DNA from: Paenibacillus physcomitrellae
Lineage (GTDB): Bacteria; Bacillota; Bacilli; Paenibacillales; Paenibacillaceae
Reading direction: 5' to 3'
Length of the DNA stretch: 64,000 nucleotides
Assembly (NCBI RefSeq): GCF_002240225.1
Contig: NZ_CP022584.1
Location: forward strand, 2,577,501 to 2,641,500
Position 1 is the first letter of the stretch. Every line of letters starts with the position of its first letter. Below are positions 46,328 through 54,570 of the stretch, one piece after another. The translations under genes and the position numbers were made by a program. Under the pieces are notes generated by a model. The model ran no database searches. It was not told the origin of the DNA and worked only from the letters and a program-made list of their open reading frames with translations.

Positions 46328-47902
46328 TCAAGCTGATCGCTCGCCCGGCTCATGATCCCAAGGAAGGGCTGCCCCAGCCCCCTTATCTGCCCTGCCTATA
46401 AGAGGAAAGCGGAAGGTAAAGACCGCTCCCCCTTCCTGACGATTAGCAGCTTCGATAAATCCGCCGCAGCGTTCGACAATCGCCCGTGAAATGGCAAGCC
46501 CCAGCCCGTTCTCCCCATTCTTCCCCTTAACGAATCTGTGAAATAAATGCGGAAGCAGCTCCTCTGGAATCCCTTGCCCATCATCAGTAATGGAAACAAC
46601 CAGGCTGTCTTCCCCGCGCTCCACATCGATGGCAATCCGGTCGTTCGCATAACGGGCGGCATTGAGGGTCACGTTCAGAAAAGCTTGAAGCAGTTTATCC
46701 CGGTCAGCCCATACCCTAAGCTGCTCGGCCTCCCTTTTACTGTATGTCACCTTCAGCTTCAAGCCTTTCGAAACCAGAAGCGGATTGACGCGTTCAACGG
46801 TCTCGTCCAGCAGTTCCTTTACAGTGAGCGGAGCAGGGTGAAAAATATCCTCTTCGCTATCCAGCTTTGCAAGCAGCGTCATCTCAGAAACGATGCGGGT
46901 CAAGCGGCCGCTTTCACTGAGAATGATGTCGAGCCCCCTGCGCATATCCTCCCCTTCAAACACGCCGTCGCGAATGCCTTCCGTATACCCTGAAATGGAC
47001 ATCAGAGGAGTCTTCAGCTCATGGGAGGCATTCTGAAAAAAATGCTTCTGCACGCGGATATACCGATCCAATTCGCCGGCCAGCTCATAGACCACTTGTG
47101 CCACGGCACCGATTTCGCCCCCGGCTTTTACTTTACGCACGTCCGCAAACCGGCGTTCTTTCACCTTCTTCAGCTCTTCACGCAGCTTCATCAGAGGCTG
47201 GATCAGCCTGCGGGTAATCAGCAAGCTGAGCAGCAGAACAAGCCCCACGCCCACACCAAGCACAATGAGCAGCCGGCTGAACAACGTTCTCTCAAGAGCA
47301 TTTATTTTGCTCACCGGGGTAACCAGCGTCAATGTCCCCTGAGGGATTGCACTTACATCTACAAGATAGCTGCTGTCTTTACCCGTTTGCAGCGCCTGCA
47401 GCTTCTCGCTGCTGATCGTCAGCGGCTCTGTTTGATAGACCGGACCAGGCAGGGTCTCCCCAGCTTGGCCGGATTGGCCGTGTGGGTTGATTTGGCCGGA
47501 CTGGCTGGGTTGGCTGGGTTGGTTCGATTGGTTCGATTGGTTGGATTGGTTGGAGTGACTGGATTGGGTAAGCGGAACAGGAGCTGGGAGTGTCCCCGAC
47601 ACAACATTACCAGCAGCATCGGTAATGATGGCCTGAACCCCGGCTGCCAGCGGCACAGCAGTTCCCTGCAGAGCCGACTCGGGAAGAAAAGAGCCGGAAG
47701 GGGTCCCAGGCTTCGTAACAGGAGTCAGACTCGCCTGGTTCTGAAGTGTCCCGGCAACACTGGCGCTTAGCGTTCTCATGTCCTGCTTCTGCGCGTCGAT
47801 CAAGTGATCCAGCAATACAAAATGAATAATAACCGCCGTTGCTCCCAGCACAACGACAAGCAGCAGACCAAATGCCAGGTTAATCTGATGAACCAGCTTC
47901 AA
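46328..47902 (-). CDS. Sensor histidine kinase with a repeat-expanded sensor loop
   Basis: The 524-residue product has two membrane helices (about 5-28 and 205-225) flanking an extracellular loop. Then come a HAMP domain (225-280), the HisKA box with SHELKTPLMSISGYTE, and the HATPase boxes NAARYAND, DDGQGIP and GENGLGLAISR. The loop holds a low-complexity run of Asn, Gln and Ser built from a 9-base DNA repeat. The start is TTG at 47902, overlapping the regulator stop (TTGA), with GGAAGGGG seven bases upstream. It pairs with the response regulator; the adjacent divergent exported protein is a plausible target. Confidence 0.9.
   Translation of the reverse strand: MKLVHQINLAFGLLLVVVLGATAVIIHFVLLDHLIDAQKQDMRTLSASVAGTLQNQASLTPVTKPGTPSGSFLPESALQGTAVPLAAGVQAIITDAAGNVVSGTLPAPVPLTQSSHSNQSNQSNQSNQPSQPSQSGQINPHGQSGQAGETLPGPVYQTEPLTISSEKLQALQTGKDSSYLVDVSAIPQGTLTLVTPVSKINALERTLFSRLLIVLGVGVGLVLLLSLLITRRLIQPLMKLREELKKVKERRFADVRKVKAGGEIGAVAQVVYELAGELDRYIRVQKHFFQNASHELKTPLMSISGYTEGIRDGVFEGEDMRRGLDIILSESGRLTRIVSEMTLLAKLDSEEDIFHPAPLTVKELLDETVERVNPLLVSKGLKLKVTYSKREAEQLRVWADRDKLLQAFLNVTLNAARYANDRIAIDVERGEDSLVVSITDDGQGIPEELLPHLFHRFVKGKNGENGLGLAISRAIVERCGGFIEAANRQEGGAVFTFRFPLIGRADKGAGAALPWDHEPGERSA
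47503..47565. repeat. 9-bp tandem repeat inside the kinase gene, seven units
   Basis: On the plus strand GGCTGGGTT (two copies), GGTTCGATT (two copies), GGTTGGATT, GGTTGGAGT and GACTGGATT follow in exact 9-base register. Read on the coding strand they give the SNQ/SQP triplet repeats of the sensor loop. Confidence 0.9.
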
Positions 47903-48618
47903 CGTTTGTCCCCTTCCTCCGCACGCAAGCGGTAGCCATGTCCCCATACTGCCTCAATGGGCAGATGTTCGATTTTTTTGCGCAGCCGTTTAATAAGATG
48001 ATCGACAGCCCGGTCGCTGCCGAAATAATCATCGCCCCAGACAAGCACAAGCAGCTCTTCCCGGGTGAAAGCCCGGTTCGGATGCTGGGCGAACACCTGC
48101 AGCAACGCGAACTCCTTCAAAGTCAAATCCGCCTCCTTCTTGTCCCAAAAAGCACGGCGCTCTTCGGGAAACAGCTGCAGCGGACCGATCTGAAGAATGA
48201 CTGGGGAAGAAGCAAGATGCGAACCCGAAGCAGGTTCGGCCTGGCGCTGTTTATAGGAGCGCTGCAGCTGTCTTTTTACCCGGGCCACCAGTTCTCTGGG
48301 ACTGAACGGTTTGACGAGATAATCGTCGCTGCCTAATTCAAGCCCCATAATCTTGTCCACTTCACGGTCCTTGGCCGAGATAATAATGATAGGCACATCC
48401 GCTTGTTCGCGGATACGCCGGCACAGCTCATACCCGTCCATCTCAGGCAGCATGATGTCCAGCACCCACAAATGAGGTGGGTCTGTACGCCAAAGCTCCC
48501 ACGCTTCCTCGGCGGAGGACAGCCCGATCGTCCGGAAACTTTCTTTGATTAAATAAGCTTCGACAAGGTTGCGTATATGCTGATCGTCGTCAACGACGGC
48601 GATGAAATAGTCGTCCAT
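47899..48618 (-). CDS. OmpR-family response regulator
   Basis: The 239-residue product has a receiver domain with the acidic pocket VVDDD near 8-12, phosphorylated Asp54 (WVLDIMLPEMDG) and Lys near 104 (YLVKPFSPREL). A winged-helix trans_reg_C domain covers about 140-235 (LTLKEFALLQVFAQHPN, DRAVDHLIKRLRKKIE, VWGHGYRL). A linker of about 25 residues joins them. It is translated ahead of the kinase with overlapping stop and start. Confidence 0.93.
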   Translation of the reverse strand: MDDYFIAVVDDDQHIRNLVEAYLIKESFRTIGLSSAEEAWELWRTDPPHLWVLDIMLPEMDGYELCRRIREQADVPIIIISAKDREVDKIMGLELGSDDYLVKPFSPRELVARVKRQLQRSYKQRQAEPASGSHLASSPVILQIGPLQLFPEERRAFWDKKEADLTLKEFALLQVFAQHPNRAFTREELLVLVWGDDYFGSDRAVDHLIKRLRKKIEHLPIEAVWGHGYRLRAEEGDKR

Positions 48619-48775
48619 AGAATTTGACTCTCCTCTCTACAGCTTCATTATATCAACAGCGTTCCAAATCTGCGGTTTGTGCCATTGTTTTTCCACAATT
48701 TCACCAATCTCCCGCCATAGCTGGGCTGTATCTTTAAACGTGCAAGGCCAATCCCGCTATAAGGAGCGTTCAAAC

Positions 48776-49534
48776 ATGAACAACAAGCAGAAATTCGTAT
48801 TCAGAAAAATCGCTTTATCCGCCTTGATAGTGTCTGCCCTCGGCAGTGCCGCCGCACTTGCCAACGCAGCCACGCCGACTGCTGACGTAAAGCCGGTTAA
48901 GGCCGTTACCGCGCCCGGACCCTTATCGGTGAAGCTGCAGGATCCTCTGGTTGTCGCTAAACAATATGCACCGGAAACCGCTGCTGCCTGGGAAAAGCTC
49001 TTGAATGAATACAACACGCTGATTACCGATAACACGGCAAGCCTGGTCGAACGACCGTTCGCGACCCCAAGCGCTGCTTCCCAACCCGAAGCTGCACCTG
49101 CAGCGCCAGCCGCAGTGCCAGTGGCAGATCAAAACCTGACCCTCGTTCCCGTTCAAGGAGACTTCGACTTCAGCAGCATCGAGGTACAGGCCGGCACTGC
49201 GACTCCTGTTGAAGGCGTTAAAATTGACGCCTCGAAGCTTTCGGGCGTAACCCAACCCGCACCAGTGGCGGCACCAGCGGCAGCGGCAGATCAAACTCCT
49301 GTGCCTGTACCTGCGCCTACACCCGCACCAGCGCCTGCCCAAGGCGTAGCCGTCCTTAACGCTGGGGCTGTCGGATTAGAAAAAGCCGCGCCGGCAGAAG
49401 ACTCCCTGCTGCAAAGACAAATCGACTTGGCGCAAGCTGTGGCATCTAAAGATGCTAATTCGATCAAAACAGCCTTGTCCAAGCTGTTTTCCACGTATGA
49501 AACTCAAATCAAACACATGCATGAATCGAAATAA
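48776..49534 (+). CDS. Exported Pro/Ala-rich protein
   Basis: The 252-residue product has a signal peptide (about 1-32, cleavage near ALANA). A short helical stretch follows (YAPETAAAWEKLLNEYN), then two Pro/Ala-rich segments (PEAAPAAPAAVPVAD and PVPVPAPTPAPAPAQ) and a C-terminal helix (LQRQIDLAQAVASKDANSIKTAL). The Pro/Ala runs suggest a wall-spanning spacer. AAGGAG lies eight bases before the ATG at 48776. It diverges from the two-component genes and may be under their control; function unknown. Confidence 0.72.
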   Translation: MNNKQKFVFRKIALSALIVSALGSAAALANAATPTADVKPVKAVTAPGPLSVKLQDPLVVAKQYAPETAAAWEKLLNEYNTLITDNTASLVERPFATPSAASQPEAAPAAPAAVPVADQNLTLVPVQGDFDFSSIEVQAGTATPVEGVKIDASKLSGVTQPAPVAAPAAAADQTPVPVPAPTPAPAPAQGVAVLNAGAVGLEKAAPAEDSLLQRQIDLAQAVASKDANSIKTALSKLFSTYETQIKHMHESK

Positions 49535-49643
49535 TCGGTTTAACCAAGTTAACCAGGTTAACCTGATTCGCTAGAATGACCAGAATAACTAGGGAACTTA
49601 CAGGAGATGTCAAAAGGTTGGGTTTATCCATCCGACAATAATA

Positions 49644-49686
49644 AAAGGGCCTCATCCTCCACGATTTCGTGGGGATGAGGCCCTTT
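49644..49686. terminator. Strong convergent terminator
   Basis: AAAGGGCCTCATCC and GGATGAGGCCCTTT flank an inner CCACGA/TCGTGG stem, nearly 20 paired bases in all. It separates the exported protein gene (+) from the exporter gene (-). Confidence 0.85.
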
Positions 49687-49701
49687 GGGGCTAGGCAAGA
49701 G

Positions 49702-49761
49702 TAGGAGTAAACTTAGGAGCAGATTTAGTAGTAGTTTTAGCATTAAGTTTAGGATTTAGCT
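49702..49761. repeat. 12-bp tandem repeat, five units in exact register
   Basis: TAGGAGTAAACT, TAGGAGCAGATT, TAGTAGTAGTTT, TAGCATTAAGTT and TAGGATTTAGCT follow each other without gaps. TAGGCAAGAG just before may be a sixth. A shorter GTTAACCAG repeat lies at 49537-49566. Confidence 0.85.
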
Positions 49762-49793
49762 CAACATGCTCTTAAGGCACTTTGCACTCTGCC

Positions 49794-51371
49794 TTAATGC
49801 ATCGCCGAATATTCGCCCTGCTCCTGTTCCGGCTCCAGCTTGTCACGGCCCATGAAGAAGGCCGTAACCAGCGCCAGCGCCGCCGGGACGACCGCCCAGG
49901 CGAAGGTGTGAACAATCGAGGAGGACAAAGCGCTTGTGATGCTCTCCAGCAGCTGATGCGGAATCTGGCTGCGTGTCTCCGGCGACAGCAGGGTGTGCGG
50001 ATCGCTCAGATCCAATCCCGGCGGCAAACCGCCGCCGGCCGCTGCGTTCCCTGCGGCCCCGGCGCTGCCCGCCGCGTCAGCCGAGGAACCGGCTAACGCC
50101 TCCATTTTTCGGCTGAACAAATGGCTCTGAATAATTCCGAACACCGTGATGCCAAGCGTCATCCCAAGGGAACGCAGGAAATTGAGCGTCGAGCTCGCCG
50201 TCCCCCGATCTCTGGGCGAAACGGAGAACATCGCCGCGTTGCTGAGCACCGAGAAAGAGGCGCCGATGCCAAGTCCCACCAGAATCATGAAGGCACGAAC
50301 CGTCCACAAGCCGGTATCCTCGCCGAGTGTTGTCAGCAGGGCCAGCCCGACAACGAGCAAAGCCAAGGTCGGCAGCATAATTGTCCGGTATTTCAGCTTG
50401 TTCATCAGGAAACCGCCGGTGGAAGCTGTCAACACGGAGCCCACCATCATCGGCAGCAGGACAAGCCCGGAGTTGGTCGCCTTGCCGCCCAGCACGCCCT
50501 GAATGAAGATCGGAATGTACAAGGACGCGGTCACAAACGCCGCACCGCTGAAGATAGCGATGACGTTGCTGGACCAGTAGATTTGTTTGCGGAACATCCG
50601 GAACGAAATGATCGGCTCCTTGGCTCTGAGCTCAGCCAGCAGAAACGCGGCGGTCAGCACCACGAACCCGCCCAGCAGGAGCATGATCTGCCAGGAATCC
50701 CAGGCAAACGTTTTGCCGCCGAGTTCAAGGCCGAACATCAGGCAGACGACTCCGCCGATCAGAGTAACGGCCCCTGTCCAGTCGATCTGCTGACGCTGAT
50801 GCTGACGCGATTCTTTATAGAAGAAAGCGATAAACACAAATGCGATCAATCCAAGCGGCAAATTAATGTAGAAAACCCATTCCCAAGCCGCATATTCCGT
50901 CAGATAAGCGCCGAGCAGCGGTCCAAAAATACTCGAAAGCCCAAACACCGCACCGAACAAACCGCCCAGCTTGCCTCTTGACTCAGCCGGCACGGCGTCA
51001 AACATGATGGTGAACGCGATTGGCACCAGCGCGCCGCCCCCAATGCCCTGAATCGCCCGGTAAATGCTGAGCTGGACAATCGAAGTTGCCGTCCCGCACA
51101 AAGCCGAGCCCAGCATAAATACAATAATGCCAAATACAAAAAATCTCTTTCGGCCATACATGTCGGACAGCTTGCCGAAGATCGGCATGCCCGCCATTTC
51201 AGCCACCATGTAAGCCGAGGTTACCCAGACGAACTTATCCAGGCCGCCCAGCTTGCCGACGATATCGCCGATGGCCGTGGCCACAATGGTATTGTCCATC
51301 GAGGCCATCAAAATGCCGAGCAGCAGGCCCGCTAGGACAAGGCCCATGTTATTTTTTTTACTTGCTGACAC
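49794..51371 (-). CDS. MFS multidrug exporter, DHA2 family (14 helices)
   Basis: The 525-residue product has 14 predicted membrane helices and the DHA2 signatures: LDxTIVATA-like motif D1 (MASMDNTIVATAIG) near 24, motif A GKLSDMYGRKRFF near 66, and motif C (GLSSIFGPLLGAYLT) near 145. It should export toxic cations or drugs using the proton gradient. A Gly/Ala-rich run (DAAGSAGAAGNAAAGGG) fills the last outer loop. The start is GTG with GGAG nine bases upstream. It is transcribed alone behind a promoter with an adjoining palindrome. Confidence 0.88.
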   Translation of the reverse strand: MSASKKNNMGLVLAGLLLGILMASMDNTIVATAIGDIVGKLGGLDKFVWVTSAYMVAEMAGMPIFGKLSDMYGRKRFFVFGIIVFMLGSALCGTATSIVQLSIYRAIQGIGGGALVPIAFTIMFDAVPAESRGKLGGLFGAVFGLSSIFGPLLGAYLTEYAAWEWVFYINLPLGLIAFVFIAFFYKESRQHQRQQIDWTGAVTLIGGVVCLMFGLELGGKTFAWDSWQIMLLLGGFVVLTAAFLLAELRAKEPIISFRMFRKQIYWSSNVIAIFSGAAFVTASLYIPIFIQGVLGGKATNSGLVLLPMMVGSVLTASTGGFLMNKLKYRTIMLPTLALLVVGLALLTTLGEDTGLWTVRAFMILVGLGIGASFSVLSNAAMFSVSPRDRGTASSTLNFLRSLGMTLGITVFGIIQSHLFSRKMEALAGSSADAAGSAGAAGNAAAGGGLPPGLDLSDPHTLLSPETRSQIPHQLLESITSALSSSIVHTFAWAVVPAALALVTAFFMGRDKLEPEQEQGEYSAMH

Positions 51372-51412
51372 CAGGTCACTCTCCGTTTCTTCTCTTTAAT
51401 CATTTCTCAACT

Positions 51413-51458
51413 ATTATAGCTGCGAAAATGCGAACATATAATCGGTCTCAGGACCGAT
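51413..51458 (-). promoter_or_regulatory. Exporter promoter with adjoining palindrome
   Basis: On the minus strand TATAAT (51413-51418) is 17 bases from a weak -35 TTATAT (51436-51441). The palindrome ATCGGTC-TCAG-GACCGAT (51441-51458) abuts the -35, a natural operator position. No regulator gene is adjacent, so the regulator is unknown. Confidence 0.5.
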
Positions 51459-51481
51459 CTCGAGCTGATCTTGGCTGATTC

Positions 51482-52162
51482 CTACACCCGGTTTTGCGAA
51501 TGCACCTCTGCCCGGCTGTCGACCTCCAGCGAATCCCTGTACTCAACGCTGCCTATCCGGCAGCCCGGGCCGATTTCAACACGAATACCTCGTACGTGCT
51601 CCGCCTCCGTATTCTCCAAATAAATATGATCCCCTTCAATCAAAGCGGCCTGAAGCGAACCCATCCCCAGTTGCAGCAAATCACCGAACGGAATATTCGT
51701 TTTCGCTTTGACCGAAATGTGCGCGCCGCCGATCTCCCGGACCCGGCTAACGCCATGGAGTTTAATGTCGATCTCTTCCGCGCTGAGTACCCCTCCGGCG
51801 TTGATTTGACCGCGCAGCTTGAACTCTTCCGCCTCGCAGCTTCCGGGTACGGTAAGTTCTCCTGTGATTTTGACGGTTTCGGCGCGAATGCCTGGGGCCG
51901 CCTCTGCAGTCCCGTGTCCGAAGATGTCCGCTTCGGCGGAACCATGCTGCGGAGCGTCCTTCTTTTTCAGCTGGAGCGTCCCTGTCACTTTGATCTCCTC
52001 GGCGAGAAGTCCTCCATCCACCGTGGCTTCGCCCGTAATTTTGAACTGCTCGCATTCCATGCTTCCGAAAAAGTCCGCTTCGCCCACCACCTTAACCTTG
52101 CCGTATTGGCCGCCCGACGAACTGCCCTCACCAATGATATTTATATTGGATCTTTCCATCAT
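51482..52162 (-). CDS. Bactofilin-like polymer-forming protein (YhbF-like)
   Basis: The 226-residue product is a right-handed beta-helix of the DUF583/bactofilin type. Each turn carries short hydrophobic-Gly units such as VKVVGEADFFGSMECEQFKI, ATVDGGLLAEEIKVTG and VKITGELTVPGSCEAEEFKL. Bactofilins form filaments under the membrane. It is the last gene of a three-gene group with the order of Bacillus yhbDEF. Two ATGs are adjacent (52162 and 52159); GGAGG serves either. Confidence 0.82.
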   Translation of the reverse strand: MMERSNINIIGEGSSSGGQYGKVKVVGEADFFGSMECEQFKITGEATVDGGLLAEEIKVTGTLQLKKKDAPQHGSAEADIFGHGTAEAAPGIRAETVKITGELTVPGSCEAEEFKLRGQINAGGVLSAEEIDIKLHGVSRVREIGGAHISVKAKTNIPFGDLLQLGMGSLQAALIEGDHIYLENTEAEHVRGIRVEIGPGCRIGSVEYRDSLEVDSRAEVHSQNRV

Positions 52163-52183
52163 TTAGCCCCTCCTTTCCGCTCT

Positions 52184-52915
52184 TTATACCTGCAGGCTTT
52201 GGCCGATGAGCGCATCGCCGTCCGTCTGCAGCGTTTCTTTGTATTCCACCCGTTTGATTTTGCAGCCCCGCCCGATATAGACCCGTGTTCCCCGTACCAT
52301 TTCAGCTTCCGTATCCTCCAGAAAAATATCGTCGCCCTCGATAACCTCCGACTTCAAACGGGGCCCGCCCATGAGACTGAAATTTTTCCAAAAACCTCTT
52401 TCGATCCGCCGGACATCGATCCGCTCGCAGCCGATCTCTCTCACCGTCGACAAGGAATGAAGCCGAATATCCACCGTTTCCGCGTTCAGCAGACCATCCA
52501 GCTTGATATTGCCTTCCGTCTCAAAAGCTTCGCACTGTACATCACCCTTCACAGTGACCTCTCCGCCGATGTTGATTTTGTCGCCCTGCAGCCGGCCTTC
52601 GATTTTGCTTTTCCCGTTCACGTCCAGACCGGTGCAGCTGACTCCTCCCTTAAGGGTAAACATTCCGTCGATTCGGATCTCCGCCGCTTCAACCGGTCCG
52701 TCGATCGTTCCCATGCCGTTGACCGTAATTTCTTCGGACTTCACACTGCCTTTCATGCCAAGTGTTCCGTTGATTCTAAGGCTGATGCAGTCCAAATCCC
52801 CGTTCACTTTCGCCATGCCGTCAATCCGCACATCGCGGTATACGCCGCCAGCCGTTGTGCTTATGCCCGATATGTTCAAATCGTTGCGAATGGGCTGTGA
52901 TTCCTGATTATTCAT
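52184..52915 (-). CDS. Bactofilin-like polymer-forming protein (YhbE-like)
   Basis: The 243-residue product is the paralogue of the gene behind it, with the same beta-helical units (YRDVRIDGMAKVNGDLDCI, ITVNGMGTIDGPVEAAEIRI, INIGGEVTVKGDVQCEAFET). The two share C-terminal patterns: a membrane-facing loop then EGDDIFLEDTEAEMVRGTRV. The ATG at 52915 has GGGAGG eight bases upstream and overlaps the end of the yhbD-like gene; the ATG at 52939 is rejected. Proteins made from two paralogues may co-polymerise. Confidence 0.84.
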   Translation of the reverse strand: MNNQESQPIRNDLNISGISTTAGGVYRDVRIDGMAKVNGDLDCISLRINGTLGMKGSVKSEEITVNGMGTIDGPVEAAEIRIDGMFTLKGGVSCTGLDVNGKSKIEGRLQGDKINIGGEVTVKGDVQCEAFETEGNIKLDGLLNAETVDIRLHSLSTVREIGCERIDVRRIERGFWKNFSLMGGPRLKSEVIEGDDIFLEDTEAEMVRGTRVYIGRGCKIKRVEYKETLQTDGDALIGQSLQV

Positions 52916-53555
52916 GGATTCTGCCTCCCGTATCTCCAATTAATAGCTTCAGTTCCTCGGTAAAATGCTCAAGCGGCTTCTTGATGACCATCTTGGCTTC
53001 GCTGTCTGCAAAATAATCTGTACCGCCTGCAATCAGAAGGAACACTGGAACGCCCATCTTGCGGATCAGGACAAGCTCGCAGGGTTTGCCTGCAAACCGG
53101 CTGTAATGCGAACCCATGACCTCCAGCAGCATTCGGCCTTCCTCCCGGGTGATTTCACCGCCGCGCAGGAGTTTATCCAGCACATAAAGTTGCAGCGTCT
53201 GATCCAGATTGTAAAAGGGCGGCTCGCCATGGACCTCTTGATACAACAGCAGCGAACCATCCGAAACAATGTTTCGTTCGACAAGCTGCGCCCGATCCAG
53301 CTGCACTTCACCAAGTGCCGGAGAAAAAACATCCGCCAGCTCATCCAGCGATAACCCGTCTTTCATATTCAAAATCTTGTCGATTCTCGGCAATATCTGC
53401 TGTCTCGGGAAATACGTCTCCTGACCGGTAAAAGAAGATTTACGGATAAACCATTCCTCTGGAATCAGGTTTTTCCGCTTCCAACGGTACAGTTGGCCGT
53501 AAGATATCCCCGTCAGATCCAGCAGCTCTTTCTTCGAAATCAAATCTTCACTCAT
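52908..53555 (-). CDS. YhbD-like protein with MerR-type helix-turn-helix
   Basis: The 215-residue product begins with a MerR-like DNA-binding helix pair (LISKKELLDLTGISYGQLYR, then WKRKNLIPEEWF). A DUF4004-like remainder follows with a helical middle and a final beta-rich segment (CELVLIRKMGVPVFLLIAGGTDYF). It heads the bactofilin operon as YhbD does in Bacillus and may regulate it. GGAGG lies eight bases before the ATG at 53555; a longer frame to 53594 is not supported. Confidence 0.83.
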   Translation of the reverse strand: MSEDLISKKELLDLTGISYGQLYRWKRKNLIPEEWFIRKSSFTGQETYFPRQQILPRIDKILNMKDGLSLDELADVFSPALGEVQLDRAQLVERNIVSDGSLLLYQEVHGEPPFYNLDQTLQLYVLDKLLRGGEITREEGRMLLEVMGSHYSRFAGKPCELVLIRKMGVPVFLLIAGGTDYFADSEAKMVIKKPLEHFTEELKLLIGDTGGRIHE

Positions 53556-53683
53556 GGGTCGTGCCTCCTTGCTAATCTGAAAGTATCGTAACATAACATT
53601 GTTACGTTGTAAAGAATAGGGCGAAACAAACCTTCACTGTTCTTTTCTGTAAAGGCATTTAGTTTATTTTATGGCAGCAAAAA

Positions 53684-53708
53684 AGCCGCCTCCTAAAAGA
53701 AGCGACTG
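53684..53708 (-). terminator. Terminator of the Rpn-like gene
   Basis: On the minus strand AGTCGCTTCT pairs with AGGAGGCGGCT using some G-T pairs, followed by TTTTTT. It lies about 40 bases past the stop at 53750. Confidence 0.65.
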
Positions 53709-53749
53709 CCTTGGTATCCATCACCCTGTATACGTATAGAATGATTTAT

Positions 53750-54436
53750 TTATAGCTGCTGCGGTTTTAACGCCCGAATTGCCTCTTCCGTCATCCCGGT
53801 CGCTTCGGCTATCATCTCAATGGCCGCACCCATTTCTAACAGTTTGAGTGCTGTTTCTGCTTTTCCTTCTGCTTTCCCTTCTACTTTTCCTTCTTCTCTT
53901 CCCACCTTCATGGCACTCTCAATCCTCGACTTCTCATCACTAAGCGCCTTCATCCGGGCATCGTAGGCCATGCGGGCTGCAGTATCCTGGCTTAGAAACT
54001 CCAGCGTATTCATTGCTTTTTTAAGCATCGGTTCTTTCACAGTCAGCACCTCCCAGTTCGATTTGTCTGCGCCTTTTAAGAACATTAACCAGTTGATCAG
54101 TCCGCCTTCGTTCAGCGTAACCTTTTGCGGATCCAGCTTCGTAAGCTCAATCACATGAATCTCTATATCATCCAGCAAAGCGATCCCGGTATGATCCTCC
54201 CGCAAGTGAAACACACTGTGGTAGCGGTCATTAGGAAGACTGGAATAGTTCAATATATTGATGGTGACGCATTTCTGCAGCGTATTGTAGTTGCCGCCTT
54301 TGGGGATTTGATGATAATACATCTCCGACCAATAAAACAAGGTGCGCTTCTCCATATGGTACGGATTAAACAGCTGCATTTCGATATTAGCCAGCTCACC
54401 CTTGGACGTGCATCGAGGATCAAGAAAATCGTACAC
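53750..54436 (-). pseudogene. N-terminally truncated Rpn/PDDEXK transposase-like gene
   Basis: The frame matches the middle and end of the Rpn family (putative transposase / PD-(D/E)XK nuclease): GELANIEMQLFNPYHMEKRT with the E-x-Q motif, LFYWSEMYYHQIPKGG, VFHLRE, then the C-terminal repeat EGKVEGKAEGKAE and the helix ALKLLEMGAAIEMIAEATGM. Relatives carry about 70 more residues in front (the MDFVFKKIFG segment). Here the frame meets a stop at about 54463 just upstream of the GTG at 54436. That GTG has GAGGG eight bases before it, so a shortened protein could still be made. The nuclease core lacks its first strands, so activity is doubtful. Confidence 0.65.
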
Positions 54437-54511
54437 CGAGAGAGCCCTCTTTTTTTATATATTATATTACGTTAGATAGATTCTATAAAAAGGAAAACCT
54501 ATAACCGTTCA

Positions 54512-54552
54512 ATAAAAAAAACACCAAGCAAACTACCGTTCACTCAGTGTTT
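54512..54552 (-). terminator. Terminator of the arginine operon
   Basis: On the minus strand AAACACTGAG pairs with CTTGGTGTTT (two G-T pairs) over a loop, followed by eight T. It lies 18 bases past the argH stop. Confidence 0.8.
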
Positions 54553-54570
54553 CTAAAGTTTTATCAAAAT

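Noticed and set aside
47902..47947. Longer kinase start at 47947
   Set aside because: It would overlap the regulator by 49 bases and lacks a ribosome site; the TTG at 47902 has one and abuts the regulator stop.
51494..52900. 468-codon frame crossing both bactofilin genes on the other strand
   Set aside because: Spans two well-supported genes and their gap; antisense shadow.
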